47,225 bases of DNA, from the NCBI GenBank assembly GCA_024704765.1, contig JAKMXF010000051.1:1-47225 (forward strand), given 5' to 3'. This stretch comes from Oopsacas minuta. Lineage: Eukaryota > Porifera > Hexactinellida > Lyssacinosida > Leucopsacidae. Position numbers and translations under genes: made by a program. Of the stretch, positions 10,236 through 22,036 are shown piece by piece; the first letter of the stretch is position 1, and each line of letters starts with the position of its first letter. A model generated the notes under the pieces. The model saw nothing but the letters and a program-made list of their open reading frames with translations. It did no database searches and had not been told where the DNA came from.

Positions 10236-10348
10236 TTTTATAGCAATTAATAATCCAAATTTGATGTTTGAAATTTTTATTCATAAACTAATGGTTGAGT
10301 ATTAATACAATTATTTGTGAGTAAAGTTAGAATATTTCTGTCACTAAA
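10236..10348. promoter_or_regulatory. Putative bidirectional promoter, LYRM4 / creatine kinase
   Basis: Only 113 bp separate the two divergent start codons, so both promoters and both 5' UTRs must lie here or inside the genes. The segment is very AT-rich and contains TAATAATCC and ATTAATAC stretches. No clear TATA box is arranged for both directions. The promoter call rests on geometry alone. Confidence 0.5.
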
Positions 10349-11443
10349 ATGGCTGAAGCAAAACACCCAAACTATCCTGACCTATCAAAGCACAACAACT
10401 GGATGTCTAGATGTATGACTAATGAGATCTATACCCAGCTGGCCGGCGTCAAGACTAACACCGGCTATACTCTAGACGAGGCTATCCAGACTGGAGTAGA
10501 CAATCCGGGACATCCCTTTATCATGACGGTAGGCTGTGTGGCTGGAGATGAGGACACATATAAGGCATTTGCTCCATTATTAGATGAAATAATAGAGAAG
10601 AGACACGGAGGCTACAGCAAGACTGCTACGCATACCACTGACCTGAATCCTGCTAACATCAAAGGAGACGGACAGTTCGATCCGAATTATGTGCTCAGTA
10701 GTCGTGTCCGCACCGGCAGGAGTATTCGGGGGTACTGTCTGCCTCCTGCATGTAATCGGGGTGAGCGTAGAGCAGTCGAGGAAATACTCATAAAAGCTCT
10801 GGGAGCTCTATCCGGCGATTTTTCTGGGAAATATTACCCACTCAAGAACATGAGTAACGAGGAGCAGGAACAGCTGATCAATGACCACTTGCTCTTCGAT
10901 AAACCGGTCTCTCCACTGCTACTGGCATCAGGAATGGCGCGAGATTGGCCGGACGGACGTGGTATCTGGCATAACGAGAAGAAGAACTTTCTAATCTGGG
11001 TAAATGAGGAGGATCATATGCGCATAATATCCATGCAGCTAGGTGGTGACATGATGGAGGTGTTCAAGAGATGGTGTGAGGGTCTCAAGCTGGTGGAGGA
11101 TGGGATCAAGAACCTCGCTGGGAAGGAGTACATGCATAACGAACATCTAGGGTACATACTAACTTGCCCTTCTAATCTTGGGACAGGAATGCGAGCTGGT
11201 GTTCATGTGAAACTCCCAAACCTATCCAAACACGCCAAATTCGGAGATATTGTGGATAATTTGAGGCTCCAGAAGAGAGGAACTGGTGGCGTGGACACTG
11301 CTGCTGAAGGAGGAGTGTTTGATATCAGTAACAGAGATCGTCTAGGATCCTCAGAGGTGGAACAGATACAAACAGTCCTGGACGGAGTTACCCAGCTAAT
11401 CAATCTTGAAAAGAAATTGGAGAAAGGAGAGTCTATCGATTAA
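10349..11443 (+). CDS. CK: Creatine kinase, cytoplasmic type
   Basis: Intronless, 364 aa, a single phosphagen-kinase unit with no obvious mitochondrial leader. It reversibly transfers phosphate between ATP and creatine. The active-site signature [12 protein letters not shown] places the reactive cysteine at 273. Features typical of creatine rather than arginine kinase include [55 protein letters not shown] and [15 protein letters not shown]. It shares a 113-bp upstream gap with LYRM4. Guanidino specificity is inferred from these motifs and not tested. Confidence 0.95.
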   Translation: MAEAKHPNYPDLSKHNNWMSRCMTNEIYTQLAGVKTNTGYTLDEAIQTGVDNPGHPFIMTVGCVAGDEDTYKAFAPLLDEIIEKRHGGYSKTATHTTDLNPANIKGDGQFDPNYVLSSRVRTGRSIRGYCLPPACNRGERRAVEEILIKALGALSGDFSGKYYPLKNMSNEEQEQLINDHLLFDKPVSPLLLASGMARDWPDGRGIWHNEKKNFLIWVNEEDHMRIISMQLGGDMMEVFKRWCEGLKLVEDGIKNLAGKEYMHNEHLGYILTCPSNLGTGMRAGVHVKLPNLSKHAKFGDIVDNLRLQKRGTGGVDTAAEGGVFDISNRDRLGSSEVEQIQTVLDGVTQLINLEKKLEKGESID

Positions 11444-11602
11444 TCCTCTCTCTGAATTATTAGGTGTTAGGTGATGTATCTCCTTAGAATAGTCCTATAC
11501 TCTTGTAATTGTATTACTAGTTATCAACAAATATCTATGTTACTCCTGTGTTGTTAGGGAAATTATATTATTATTTTTGTCAGTATAATACATTACAGAT
11601 TA

Positions 11603-13622
11603 ATGACATCACTAGATGATCCTGTTGTGCGTAGTTACGAGGTGTTTGTATCACAAGCCCTTAACGATCAGCTGTTTGTTCTACAACACCCCACAAGACC
11701 CGCTTTCCTTCCCTTCGGTTCTGATCAGGTCCTATCCGTTAAAAATAAGCCCAATCAGAACAGACTCCAGCTGGAGTACAAGGTTACAAACTCTGACAAT
11801 CCAGCCCGTTTCTGTCCAATTAAATCCCAGTTAGCAAAAGGTGTGAAAATCTGTATATTCTTGTGTGAATATATATTTATATTTGCTATATAGAGCAATC
11901 AGATGATGTTGTAGATACACGAACACCTAGTTACTTACTGACCTCTGAGCCTGGTGTTGTGACTGGGGATCACTATGCAGTGGCAGTCCTGAAAGACAAC
12001 ACACTCCACCTGAACCCTCTGGAGTATGTTGTTCAGATGAGACCAGATATGTCACGCACTTTTGGCAAGAATATTCCTCTCAAGAAGCAACCAGAAACTG
12101 ATGAAGGTTAGTTAGTTCCACTTTATAACACCTCTTATTTCCGTATTTATCGAGGTGTTAGAAATGGAAGGTGACATCGTGCCACTTCAGATGAGAGTGG
12201 CTCGTCCATCATTCAATCAGGAACGAACCAATCAGCGTAAGAGGGAGCGACAGGACCAAGAGGAGGCCTGGGTGCCCCTGGGATATAATGAGTTCTCCAG
12301 CGGAACAGCTGGTTATCTCAGAAGTCTCCTATTCGGTGATGTAGTAGAAAAATCAGCTGGAAATAGACCAATCAGTAACGAGGAATATTTGGAACACCTC
12401 GCCCAGATTTCTAGACAAGTTGACAGATCTTTGGTGAGAAAATATTGATATATTTTGTAAACAATAATACTAACAAATTTGTTTATTTACAGGTGACAAC
12501 TACTCCAGTCAATAGCTCGTTAGACAGAGAGATCAGAAATAAACCAATCAAAGATCAGCTCTTGCATATTCTCAGGAAAGTAGCTGGAAAATGTGTCAAA
12601 TTTTCCTACGTACATGCGTTGCTAGGCAACCAATTCTCAGTTGAGAATTTGCTTAAAGGTCTTCAACAAATATCCCTGTTGGTTCAGGGATGGTTCGTGC
12701 TAATGTCTAGTGAGTTGTACCCTCTGACAGGTGACAACTCCTCTAAAGTGGACCCCTTGGAGCTGAGAAGGTGTCGTGATTTTGTTTTGTCTCATTATGC
12801 CCTCTACAAATTCTTGGAGAAACAAAACACATTCCATTTGTTAGGAATTCCAATCGAAGACTTCAATGAAATATTTGTTCCAATTTCTAGTTTCTATTTA
12901 AGAGGGAAACACTCCTTTAAATATTTGGAAGATAGGAATTTCATTAAGGAACATTTGGATATCTGTACCCAACATTCTGACAAATGGAAACAGGTTATTA
13001 TTGTTTACTTGTTTGTTGTTTTGTTTATTTATTATATTATTGATAGATTTATGAAACTATTCGGAAACATTACAAACTGGATCAGCCCTCTGAGACCCCC
13101 TCTCCCTCAAAAGTGTCCCTCACTGTAACTAACACCTCAAACAAGAAAAGAGCTAAATCTGATTCAGGAATTGACAATAATTCCGTCCGTCAGCTGTTAG
13201 GAAAATCTCCAATAATTTTTCAAACTTTGAAAAATAAAATTTCGATTTTGTACGAAAAAGTTAAACAAGAAAATTCAGAAATTTCAAATCTTTTCCAAAA
13301 CTCAGAAATGTTCGATCAAGTTTTGCGCACAATTCTGCAAGAGATTAACGCCGCAATTATTGAAATCCCCGCCTCTTCTGTAGCTAAAAATAGAATTATT
13401 GTAGTTGCCCGAGAGACTGACTCACCCAGTGACTCATACAGGATGGCACTAATCAGCTGTTTGGAGGTAAAGCCAGTCCAAAAGCGCCAAGAATTAATCG
13501 CCTCATTCAAGAAATCTGTCAAATCTCTTCCAACCAATTTAGACATTAACGAAATAATTCTTGATTTGTGTGACGTCACAGGAAGCAGCTGTAAGATCAA
13601 AGGATTGGATTCTGAATTATAA
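11603..13622 (+). CDS. POLR3E: RNA polymerase III subunit RPC5
   Basis: Five exons: 11603-11840, 11894-12106, 12162-12433, 12493-12993, 13047-13622; protein 599 aa. RPC5 pairs with RPC4 in the TFIIF-like subcomplex of Pol III. The N-terminus DDPVVRSYEVFVSQALNDQLFVLQHP-type sequence matches the RPC5 opening, followed by the blocks YAVAVLKDNTLHLNPLE, RVARPSFNQERTNQRKRER, EEAWVPLGYNE and the winged-helix region LLVQGWFVLMSSELYP. The acceptor of exon 3 lies within GGTGTTAG; the nearer AG at 12154 would break the frame. Exon phases are 1, 1, 0, 0. The stop is only 75 bp before the next start. Confidence 0.9.
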
Positions 13623-13697
13623 TTGGTTACTTATTCTGTGTGTTTGTTTGTTTGTTTTTACATGTTTGTTGTTTTGAGTTTAATTAGAATTTATTTG

Positions 13698-15803
13698 ATG
13701 GAAGAAGGGAAACTAAACTGGAACTTAAAGGTGTCAGATCTGCATGAACTATCGGAACTATACATCCGTGAGAAAAGACTAGTTTTCGACAAAATTGCTT
13801 CTCTAAAAGACCCTAATTTCAATAATACATTAGGTGTGATTATAATCACATATGATTAATCCTATATTTTTATTGAATGATCCCTAGGTGCTCTGGAGAG
13901 GTTCGATAGGGATTGGACCTGTCTCGTTAACACCTTAACTCTCTACCAACATGTCGCCTCCTCTCCGGAGCTCCGAACTGCTAGTAGCGAGGCAGACAAG
14001 AATATTAGCAATTTCGATATTCAAATGTCTATGAGATTTGACGTTTTTAAAGTGGTTAATAGTTTGGTGGCACAAAGTGGCACACTTGTGGCAGAGGAGA
14101 AAAGGTGTTTGGAAAAGTTTCTCTTGAAAGGGAGGAAGAATGGCCTAGAGATGGAAGAGGTGAAGAGGAATGCAATCGAAAAGTTAAAACAAGAATTATC
14201 CGATTTGTGTATTGAATTCCAGAAAAATTTGAATGAAGAAAATACGAAATTATTCTTCAATCCTGATCAGCTGAATGGTTAGTTCCGTATTAATATTATT
14301 AGTCCCGTATTAATATATTCTATAGGAACTAGTCAATCATTCCAGGATTCCCTCAAGAAGTCAGAGGATGGATTATTGGAACTGACACTAAGTTACCCGC
14401 ACTTTTTCCCTACAATGGAGTCCTGCTGTGTTCCTGAAACTAGAATGAAATTACAGAAGTCTTTTAATTCCAGATGCAAAGATACAAATTCCTTAATTCT
14501 ATTAAAGGTAACTTCTTAACCAATCAAATTACAGGCTTAATAGTTTCATTAATAGGTACTCAAACTACGTCACGAATTGGCGGGCATTTTAGGCTACAAA
14601 ACATTTTCCGATTTCACTTTGGATGGCGTGACAATGGCTGCCACTTCTCAGAGGGTCAAAGAATTCTTGGAGAATTTGAAACTTAGACTTAAGAGTTTAG
14701 GAGAACAGGATTTGAATGCCTTATTGGAACTGAAACTAACTGAGACAGATGACAATAGTCCTATAACTATGTATGACTACAGATATTATATGAAGAGGCG
14801 CCAAAAGCTTCATTGTGGTATTGACCATGAGGCATACCGATCATACTTTCCAGTAACCAAGGTTACTGATGCTGTATGTGATATTTATCAAGAATTATTG
14901 GGTCTCAAATTTACGCCGGACACATCTGCCAAATTGTGGCACGAAGAGGTTAGGTGTCATGTGGTTCACGATGCTTCATGTGGCGAGCTGCTCGGACACT
15001 TTTTCCTGGACCTGTTCCCGCGTGAAGGGAAGTACGGTCATGCATGTTGTATCGGAATTCAGCCATCATGCCACTCCGACACATTTTCACAGCCTGCTGT
15101 AGCTGTCATGCTTGCTAACTTTACTCGTGGACAAGGTGACAAACCGGGCCTCCTGACCCATGACGAGGTGGAAACTTACTTCCACGAATTTGGACACGTC
15201 ATGCATCAACTGTGTACACGTACTCAGCTCAGCTGTTTCTCAGGGACTCGTGTGGAGAGGGATTTTGTAGAGACCCCCTCACAGATGCTGGAAAACTGGT
15301 GTTGGAGTAGAGAAGGCCTCAAGAGGCTTAGCTGCCACTTTGACACAAATGAACCACTTAGTGACCTGATGATAGACAATCTTGTAAAGTCAAGATTCCT
15401 AAACCACCCACTCAAAACTCTCCGCCAGGTGGCTCTATCCACTTTAGATTTTGTGCTACACACAGACTCTAATGTTGATCTCTCTGTCTACGACCAAATT
15501 ATGACAGACATTCTTGGCATTCCTCCGTTGCTAGGGACATGTATGCCTGCCACATTTGTGCATCTTACGGGTGGCTATGACTCCAAATACTACGGATATC
15601 TCTGGAGTCAGGTGTTTGCTGCTGATATGTTTGTTACACGATTTGAGAAGGAGGGTATCTTCTCACAGAGAGTTGGGATGGATTATAGAAGGTTCATATT
15701 GGAACCAGGCGGTACCCTGGATGCAGATGTGATGCTTAGGAATTTCCTGGGAAGAGAGCCGAATAGTGACGCATTCTTCAGAGCTCTGACACCAAGAGTG
15801 TGA
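13698..15803 (+). CDS. THOP1: Thimet oligopeptidase / neurolysin (M3 metallopeptidase)
   Basis: Four exons: 13698-13833, 13888-14277, 14326-14507, 14556-15803; protein 651 aa against about 690 in vertebrates. It is a zinc endopeptidase that cleaves short peptides, mainly cytosolic. The zinc motif HEFGH is at about residue 446, within DEVETYFHEFGHVMHQL. Other M3 blocks are LFPREGKYGHACCIG, SGTRVERDFVETPSQMLENW, HLTGGYDSKYYGYLWS and the C-terminal MLRNFLGREP. No targeting peptide is apparent from the ATG at 13698. THOP1 and NLN cannot be separated by eye. It lies close behind POLR3E and is followed 131 bp later by NCAPG on the same strand. Confidence 0.92.
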
Positions 15804-15934
15804 ATTATTCATATGCTTAACTTGTTAATTACTAGAATTGATCTTAGAATTATTTGCTCAAATCGGAACTAATTAGAATATATCAGAGGTGTTAAATGTA
15901 TAATATTATCTATACCTTTATGCCCTAGCAACCA

Positions 15935-18919
15935 ATGTCTGCTCAGGAATGCTGTGACATAACTCTTAGAATATTTTCATCAATTCAAGAACTCAGAAAT
16001 CAGAGAATTATACAAAATGCAAAATCTGAAATATTATCTCTACTCTCTAAATTCACACCTCTCGAGGTGTTAGATGCCATTCTGCCACCTCTGCGACACA
16101 TTTTGTGCCACAAATCTAACAATAGATATCTTCAGGCTTACTTTGAACTCGTAATCTCACTAATTATAGAATTTTCACACCTCTCATATAGTGTCACCGA
16201 ATTATGTCTCAAAGATTCCATTTTAGAAGAAATATTAAAATTATCAGATGTTAAGAATAAAGTGGTTCGTACAAGAACGTGTCAACTATTGTGTCACATT
16301 GTGGCACGAGATGGTGCAACACAAATCAAGCTAGGTGTCTGGGAAGACAGAATTTATGATTGTCTCTTGAGTCACACGCGGGATAAGATTTCGTCTGTCA
16401 GGATTGAAGCCATTAAAGGATTGGCCAATTTTATGAAACCATCTGACCATTTGTGTCCATGTGTTCTCAGAATAATGTGGCACATCAAACATGACGCCTC
16501 TAGTGACGTCAGGAAAAAGTGTCTCCAATTGCTACCCCTGACGAATGAAACTTTAGATATAATTGTGTCACAAGTGGCAGATAATAGTGTCGAGGTTAAA
16601 GTGACAACTTTGAAAATTCTAACAGAAAATATTCATTTGAAATTTCTTAGAATGTCAGAAGTTATGCAAATTCTAAAAATAGCAACCTTTGAGCAGAATA
16701 AAGGTGTGATAATTGGATTCCAGAATCTTTTCAAGAAGTGGCTCTCTCTGGAATGTGACATTATTTTCATTTTGCAGAGATTCGATTTGATTGGCGAGCC
16801 ACAAATCTGCTCACAAACACTTCAGAATTTCTTGAAAATCTCACCACTTGGCGCTCTTTCTAAATTGTGGCAGAATTTGACAGGTATCGAGACAGCAGAC
16901 CTGCCTCCTGATGGTCTCTTGTGTGGTGACATATTTGAGCCATCTGCCATTTCTGTAGAATTCTCGTTTTTGTGGCTAAATTTAGCAAACTTTGTCCATA
17001 ACAACAAGGAAGGATCTCCGGTATGTGAGGAATGTGTAATTCCTGATCCTGTCCAGTTCTCTGAATATTTAATTAAATTTCAGGAATTTTTTGTGACACA
17101 AAATGGCGCTTATTCTGAACAGCTGAGATTCATTTTCGAGAATATTTTACAACTTTTGGAATTCATTGATTATTCAAACGAAAGTGGCAGAGATCGCATA
17201 ATTGTGTCACTCAGATCTTTGGTTACTAACAATGAATTCCACCTGTCTCTAATTGAGCCATCTCTGCGCCACTTCATACTTATATGCCCTGATGTCGATA
17301 AGAGAATTATGAATTTATCAACCGCCATTATTGCCATGAATGTGTCATCTCAGCCACCAGATATTCAAGACCCTTACACTCAATTATCAACTCCTTTAAC
17401 ACAGACCGACACATCTCTGCCACTTGACACTCATACCGACACAATTATGCCACCTAACACCCAGGAGAGTGACACTTTAGACAAAAGTTTGAGATCTCTT
17501 CAAATAACTATTTTGCTTATGCAACAAGTCAAAGTAAGTTCTGTTTGTTTATTTGTTTGTTTATCTGTATAGGTTCAGCATTTGTTTGTTTATTTGTTTG
17601 TTTATCTGTATAGGTTCAGCATTTGTTTGTTTATTTGTTTATCTGTGTAGATTCAGCATTTGTTTGTTTATTTGTTTGTTTATCTTTGTAGGTTCAGCAA
17701 CCTGACTCACAACTCCTATCTTTAGTTAATTCTGTTTTACTTCCAAATCTTTTACAAGAAGATTTTGCTGTTAGAGAATTGGCGCTCAAAGGATTGGCTG
17801 TCACTTCTATGACGTCATTTGAAATGGCACATAATGTGGTCCCTAGCTTCATAATGGTAGCAACAGAAGCCCTCTTCTTAGACCACCTCAGTGTACAAAT
17901 AACAGCACTTAGTTCCATATTGGACCTGTTCCTGTTGTATGGAGATCCTGTTTTCAAGGTGTGATATATAATCATATGAATAATCACTCTTTTATCACTT
18001 TCATATTTCTTTATAGCTAATGAAAATGTTGATTCATAATTCTGAGCCTGAAGAGTCTAATCCGGAACCAGAACAGGAACTTGGACAGGAACAAACTGAC
18101 CATGAAGCACACATTCCAGCTGTTAAGCAACACATAATTTCAATACTATTAAGAGTTATCCAATCAGATTCTCCGGAATTACAGGAAATAGCTCTCATAG
18201 GTTTGTGTAAATTATTCTTAGCCAATAGGATTCGTTCCTGTAATTTATTGGGACAACTTCTGATAAGATCCTTCCATCCGGTTACCAACACCTCTCCGTC
18301 CCTCACCGAGGCTATATTTGCATTTTTCTATTCCTTCACTTTGAGGTGTCAAGAGAATTGTGTCCTCTTAGCGGACTCTCTTATCCCGACACTTTGGACA
18401 GTGTTTGAAGCTCCTGAGGACACATTTTTGAGTTTAGTTAGTTTGGACGCTGTCAGTGACAAAGTTCTATTTTTCTTAACTCATAAGAATTCACACGATT
18501 TATTAGTTGAACAGCTGTTAATTCTGTGTCTGAATAATTTGGAAAATGAGGTGATATGTAGATCAGCTGTTCGATGTCTCAGCCAATCAGATTTGAGTCA
18601 TTTTGGGCATCAAATTCAGGTGGTGAAGCACTGGGGAAATTTAACCAATGAAATTGCAAAGAATTCCACTAATAATATATTCATAGGAAAATTCCAAGCA
18701 AAACTCAAAGTGTTAAACCCAGATTATGACATTGTGTCACCGTGCCACTTTATGACACCTAAGTCCGCCACTAAATCCAGTGTAAAGAAAGGTTATGGTC
18801 GCTCTATCAAGAAAAAGGCAGAATCCATCCGTGAGTCACTAACACCTCGAGTGAAATCATCGCGACACAAAACACCTATAAATTATACTATTGAATTCAG
18901 TTCTGGAGAAGAATCTTAG
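15935..18919 (+). CDS. NCAPG: Condensin complex subunit 3 (CAP-G), HEAT-repeat protein
   Basis: Three exons: 15935-17533, 17692-17958, 18017-18919, all phase 0; protein 922 aa. CAP-G is the HEAT-repeat kleisin-binding subunit of condensin I in mitotic chromosome compaction. Matching features are the helical repeats with VKNKVVRTRTCQLLCHIVA and HTRDKISSVRIEAIKGLANF near residues 100-160, and the conserved second block LALKGLAVTSM. The C-terminal 45 residues are basic and Ser/Thr-rich (SATKSSVKKGYGRSIKKK), probably a mitotic phosphorylation region. Intron 1 (158 bp) carries a four-fold duplicated 3' splice site. Confidence 0.85.
17534..17691 (+). repeat. NCAPG intron 1 with tandemly duplicated 3' splice site
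   Basis: The intron is a TTTG/TTTA-rich tandem repeat (units 41, 37 and 41 bp). Each unit ends in an AG followed by GTTCAGCA or ATTCAGCA, the same bases that begin exon 2. Candidate acceptors end at 17572, 17613, 17650 and 17691; only the last continues into the conserved frame. Confidence 0.9.
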
Positions 18920-19339
18920 ATTTATTATTATAGCAACCTAGCAACCAGATTGGTTACAAATATATCAAATTAACTGAAACTATAAAGATATAATTCTTAT
19001 CTTCAGAACAGCTGATGAACCCATCCATCAGTTCTAATCTTTTATTTGATTTCTTTGTTCTTTTGTGTCGCACGACAATATGTGACAGCTGTGCCACTTA
19101 GCAATTATGTTATTTATCCTAATCAGTCCTCTGTTACCAGAACCATAGGATAGTTCCATTTTAAAGAGGACAAAATTCTAAAATTAGAACAAGTATCTGT
19201 AATTCATACACGAATCAACCAATGAAATAAGAGAGATATACCAAACTAAATACACTAACGTTTAGCTGTTTAGCTGTTTAGCTGTTTAGCTGTTTAGCTG
19301 TTTAGCTGTTTAGCTAGACATTTGACAAACACACACAAA
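18920..19339. other. Convergent spacer between NCAPG and gelsolin-like gene, with octamer repeat
   Basis: Holds the 3' flanks of two convergent genes. Seven head-to-tail copies of TTTAGCTG (the last ending in A) lie at 19261-19316. No gene is seen. Confidence 0.85.
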
Positions 19340-20440
19340 TTATTGGAATTTACTAGAAAAGCTCTGTGGCTCTTGTCCCTGCTTGACTACACTAATCGGA
19401 ACCAAGGGGTGATCAGTTCCGGATAGATAGTTGTGTGCATAAGACATTCCATTCTTCTTTTCATCCCCGGAGGCGCCAGATCCTATCCACACGAAACAAT
19501 CGGTCCCTATGTCCGCTATGAACACATCGTTAGGGTCCAATTTGTTCCAATGGAGGGTCCCGTCCTCCTCGCAGGAGAACTGCATTGAACCCCCGGCGTC
19601 ACTGAGACGGTACAACTTTTTTATGGGTACCATTTGAGAGCTCTTAGAGGCCTCCTCGGGAGTCAGTTGTTCGTCTGACATGAATCCAAAGAACTCATTG
19701 ACTTCTGATCCGTGATCTCCTTCATCTATGATCTCAAATGCTATGCGTCCTATTCTGTCAGATTTAATCTCCTGTATTACCTGTGCTCCTTTGTATTTCT
19801 CATTCTTATTAGAGGTCTTACCCTGCCATAAGTACCCTTTTGTACCAGCATCAAGAATGAACACGTCATCACTGTTTATTACTGCCTTTTTAAGCGCCAC
19901 TTCTTTCACGGTTGTCGAGCTTTTCGCGTTTTCAGACCGGATGTGTAGGAGTCTGGGTTTGTAGTGCTCAGGTTCCACATGTTTGAACCCTGTCTCTGCT
20001 CCTCCTTCTAGGATATTTATAGATTTGAAATATTTCTTGAATAATTCAGATTCATATCCCATAACCTCTCTGTGTTGTATGGGTTTATCATCATGATAGG
20101 TGTCAAGCTCTACTGTCTTATAAGCAGCTGTTCCGTACTCATCCTGTGTAGAGTCCTTTCCTATCCAAAAGTGTACGTCATATTTTAACAGTTCCTCCTC
20201 TTTGTATGTATTTAGGATTATATAGGAATCTCCGCCGTAGAATTTTCCGTATTCGTCCTTTGGCCATGTTTCCACTTTGAATTTTACTATCCGCCAAATT
20301 TCCAGGCCCACCTTACTTCCAGATCCGTGCCAGGCAGGCTCAGCCTCCGCGGACTCCTTCTTCACACCTTTCTCTGTGTCAGACCCAAACAGAGCTAAAT
20401 TAGAATCCTTCCAATCGTATTCCTTTGCCTTGACTGCCAT
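19340..20440 (-). CDS. Severin/gelsolin-like actin-binding protein, three domains
   Basis: Intronless, 366 aa, the size of severin/fragmin-type proteins (three gelsolin domains) rather than six-domain gelsolin. Predicted to sever and cap actin filaments in a Ca2+-dependent way. Domain 1 has GLEIWRIVKFKVETWPKDEYGKF and GGDSYIILNTY, then DVHFWIGKDSTQDEYGTAAYK, the standard gelsolin core. Domain 2 runs through PRLLHIRSE and DDVFILDAGTKGYLWQGKTS, domain 3 through KLYRLSDAGGSMQF and NDVFIADIGTDCFVWIGSGAS. Start at the ATG at 20440. Divergent from the elongase at 21027. Confidence 0.92.
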   Translation of the reverse strand: MAVKAKEYDWKDSNLALFGSDTEKGVKKESAEAEPAWHGSGSKVGLEIWRIVKFKVETWPKDEYGKFYGGDSYIILNTYKEEELLKYDVHFWIGKDSTQDEYGTAAYKTVELDTYHDDKPIQHREVMGYESELFKKYFKSINILEGGAETGFKHVEPEHYKPRLLHIRSENAKSSTTVKEVALKKAVINSDDVFILDAGTKGYLWQGKTSNKNEKYKGAQVIQEIKSDRIGRIAFEIIDEGDHGSEVNEFFGFMSDEQLTPEEASKSSQMVPIKKLYRLSDAGGSMQFSCEEDGTLHWNKLDPNDVFIADIGTDCFVWIGSGASGDEKKNGMSYAHNYLSGTDHPLVPISVVKQGQEPQSFSSKFQ

Positions 20441-21026
20441 ATTTTGCTACTGTGACACTTTATGCCACTTTTATAGCAAAATGTGTCGTACTTGGCTGAC
20501 TAAAATTGGTAATTTCTCTTTGAAGCCATCTATTGAAACCTTTTCAATCTTAGATAACATAATACGCTAGCCAATAGGATTCTCAGGAATTTGCATTCAC
20601 AAATCCAACACCTTCAATAGCTTATTTGGAACTAAATATTTTATAGTTCCAATTTACTATAATTAATTCTTAGTTCACTAGATAAATTAGTTTCTAGAAT
20701 TGCGCGTTATTTGGCGCTTAATTCGATAATTGGCGCCTTACTCTTTTATTGCCTAAAATGGAAATAATAGAATCATTATTGAATTTTGGATTATTGTTTC
20801 TATTTAGTAATTAAGTTAAGGAAACCTTTCTAAAATGTGTCACAAATGGTTTCAGATAAATCACATTTCTTATAAACCCATATATCACTTCTAAACAGAT
20901 TTATTGACTCTACTCATGTGTCACACTTTAGCTCTAATTATTCATATTATTTAGGCGCCTGAATTTGGCGGAAACTTTAGTTATAATTCCTATTATTATT
21001 CTATAAATAGCAACTCTTATAACTCT
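20441..21026. promoter_or_regulatory. Divergent intergenic region, gelsolin-like / ELOVL
   Basis: 586 bp between two divergent start codons, expected to hold both promoters. GGCGC-containing words recur (TTTGGCGCTTAA, ATTGGCGCCTTA, AGGCGCCTGAA), including an E2F-like TTTGGCGGAAAC near 20965. TATAAATA lies at 21002-21009, only 18 bp before the ELOVL start codon, so it is either a TATA box for a very short leader or incidental. A CCAAT box is seen near 20572. Confidence 0.45.
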
Positions 21027-21902
21027 ATGGATTGGTCAGCAGAACAGCTGATTCATTATCTCAAGAATCCGTATAACATAGCTTATGATATTCAGGGATT
21101 TTACGTCTCAAATCTGCCCAACTCAGACCCCAGGGTGTCAAACTGGCTCCTCATGCATTCCATAATGCCTACCATCTATGCAGTTGGTGCCTACCTCAGC
21201 TTGGTGTCAATAACTACGATTGTATCTCGACACCTTCCTAAGATGGAACTATTGTCTGCTATGCGTCTGTATAACATTTCTATTATTCTCATATGTGCTT
21301 ATACTATGTACGAACTTATCGTAAGCTCTATCCTGATTGGTCAGAACTTCTGGTGCTCTCCCGCCATTTACTCAACTGACGAATCAGCTGTTCGATATGC
21401 TAGAGCTATTTGGCTGTATTATGTGTCCAAATTTCTGGAATTCACAGATACTACATTCTTTGTATTACGCGGGAAATTCAATCAGGTTACATTCCTACAT
21501 GTGTACCATCATGCCAGTATGCCACTTATCTGGTGGGTAGGTGTGAAGTGGCACGCGGGTGGCATAACACACGTTGGACCCATTTGTAACAGTTTTATCC
21601 ACGTGGTAATGTACTCGTACTATTTCCTGGCTTCTTTTGGCGCCCGATTTCAGAGGTATCTATGGTGGAAGAAATATTTGACAGTCATGCAGCTGGCTCA
21701 GTTTCATATTGTACTTATTCACACCTTTTTGGCGCTCGTTTCTGAGGATTGCGGTTACTCAAAAGGTGTTTTAACAAGTCAAACAATTTATATGATTTCT
21801 CTGATTGGTTTATTTCTTAATTTCTATTTTCAAAGCTATTCTGCTAAGAAATCTAATCAGCCAATCAGAAACGGAGTTCGTAAAGAAATTCTCATTGAAT
21901 AG
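21027..21902 (+). CDS. ELOVL-family very-long-chain fatty acid elongase
   Basis: Intronless, 291 aa. Multi-spanning ER enzyme of the condensing (3-ketoacyl-CoA synthase) step of fatty-acid elongation. The histidine box HVYHH is at residues 158-162, preceded by KFLEFTDTTFFVLRGK (family KxxExxDT) and followed by SFIHVVMYSYYFLASFG (family NxxxHxxMYxYY) and the TxxQ-type block LTVMQLAQFHIV. It resembles the ELOVL1/4/7 and 2/5 side, where HVYHH is usual. A second elongase at 38490 is a different subtype. Confidence 0.93.
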   Translation: MDWSAEQLIHYLKNPYNIAYDIQGFYVSNLPNSDPRVSNWLLMHSIMPTIYAVGAYLSLVSITTIVSRHLPKMELLSAMRLYNISIILICAYTMYELIVSSILIGQNFWCSPAIYSTDESAVRYARAIWLYYVSKFLEFTDTTFFVLRGKFNQVTFLHVYHHASMPLIWWVGVKWHAGGITHVGPICNSFIHVVMYSYYFLASFGARFQRYLWWKKYLTVMQLAQFHIVLIHTFLALVSEDCGYSKGVLTSQTIYMISLIGLFLNFYFQSYSAKKSNQPIRNGVRKEILIE

Positions 21903-22036
21903 AATCCTTAGTTACCAGATTTACAGATAGGAATTCTTATTTATTTATAACCTTTCACACTTTTTAATATATTCATATTTTCACACCTTTCTCTACTTAT
22001 AAGTATTAATTGACCAATTATTTTGCTAGTTAGCAT

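Noticed and set aside
10349-11443. Arginine kinase
   Set aside because: First impression for an invertebrate phosphagen kinase, but the sequence follows creatine kinase throughout ([31 protein letters not shown]).
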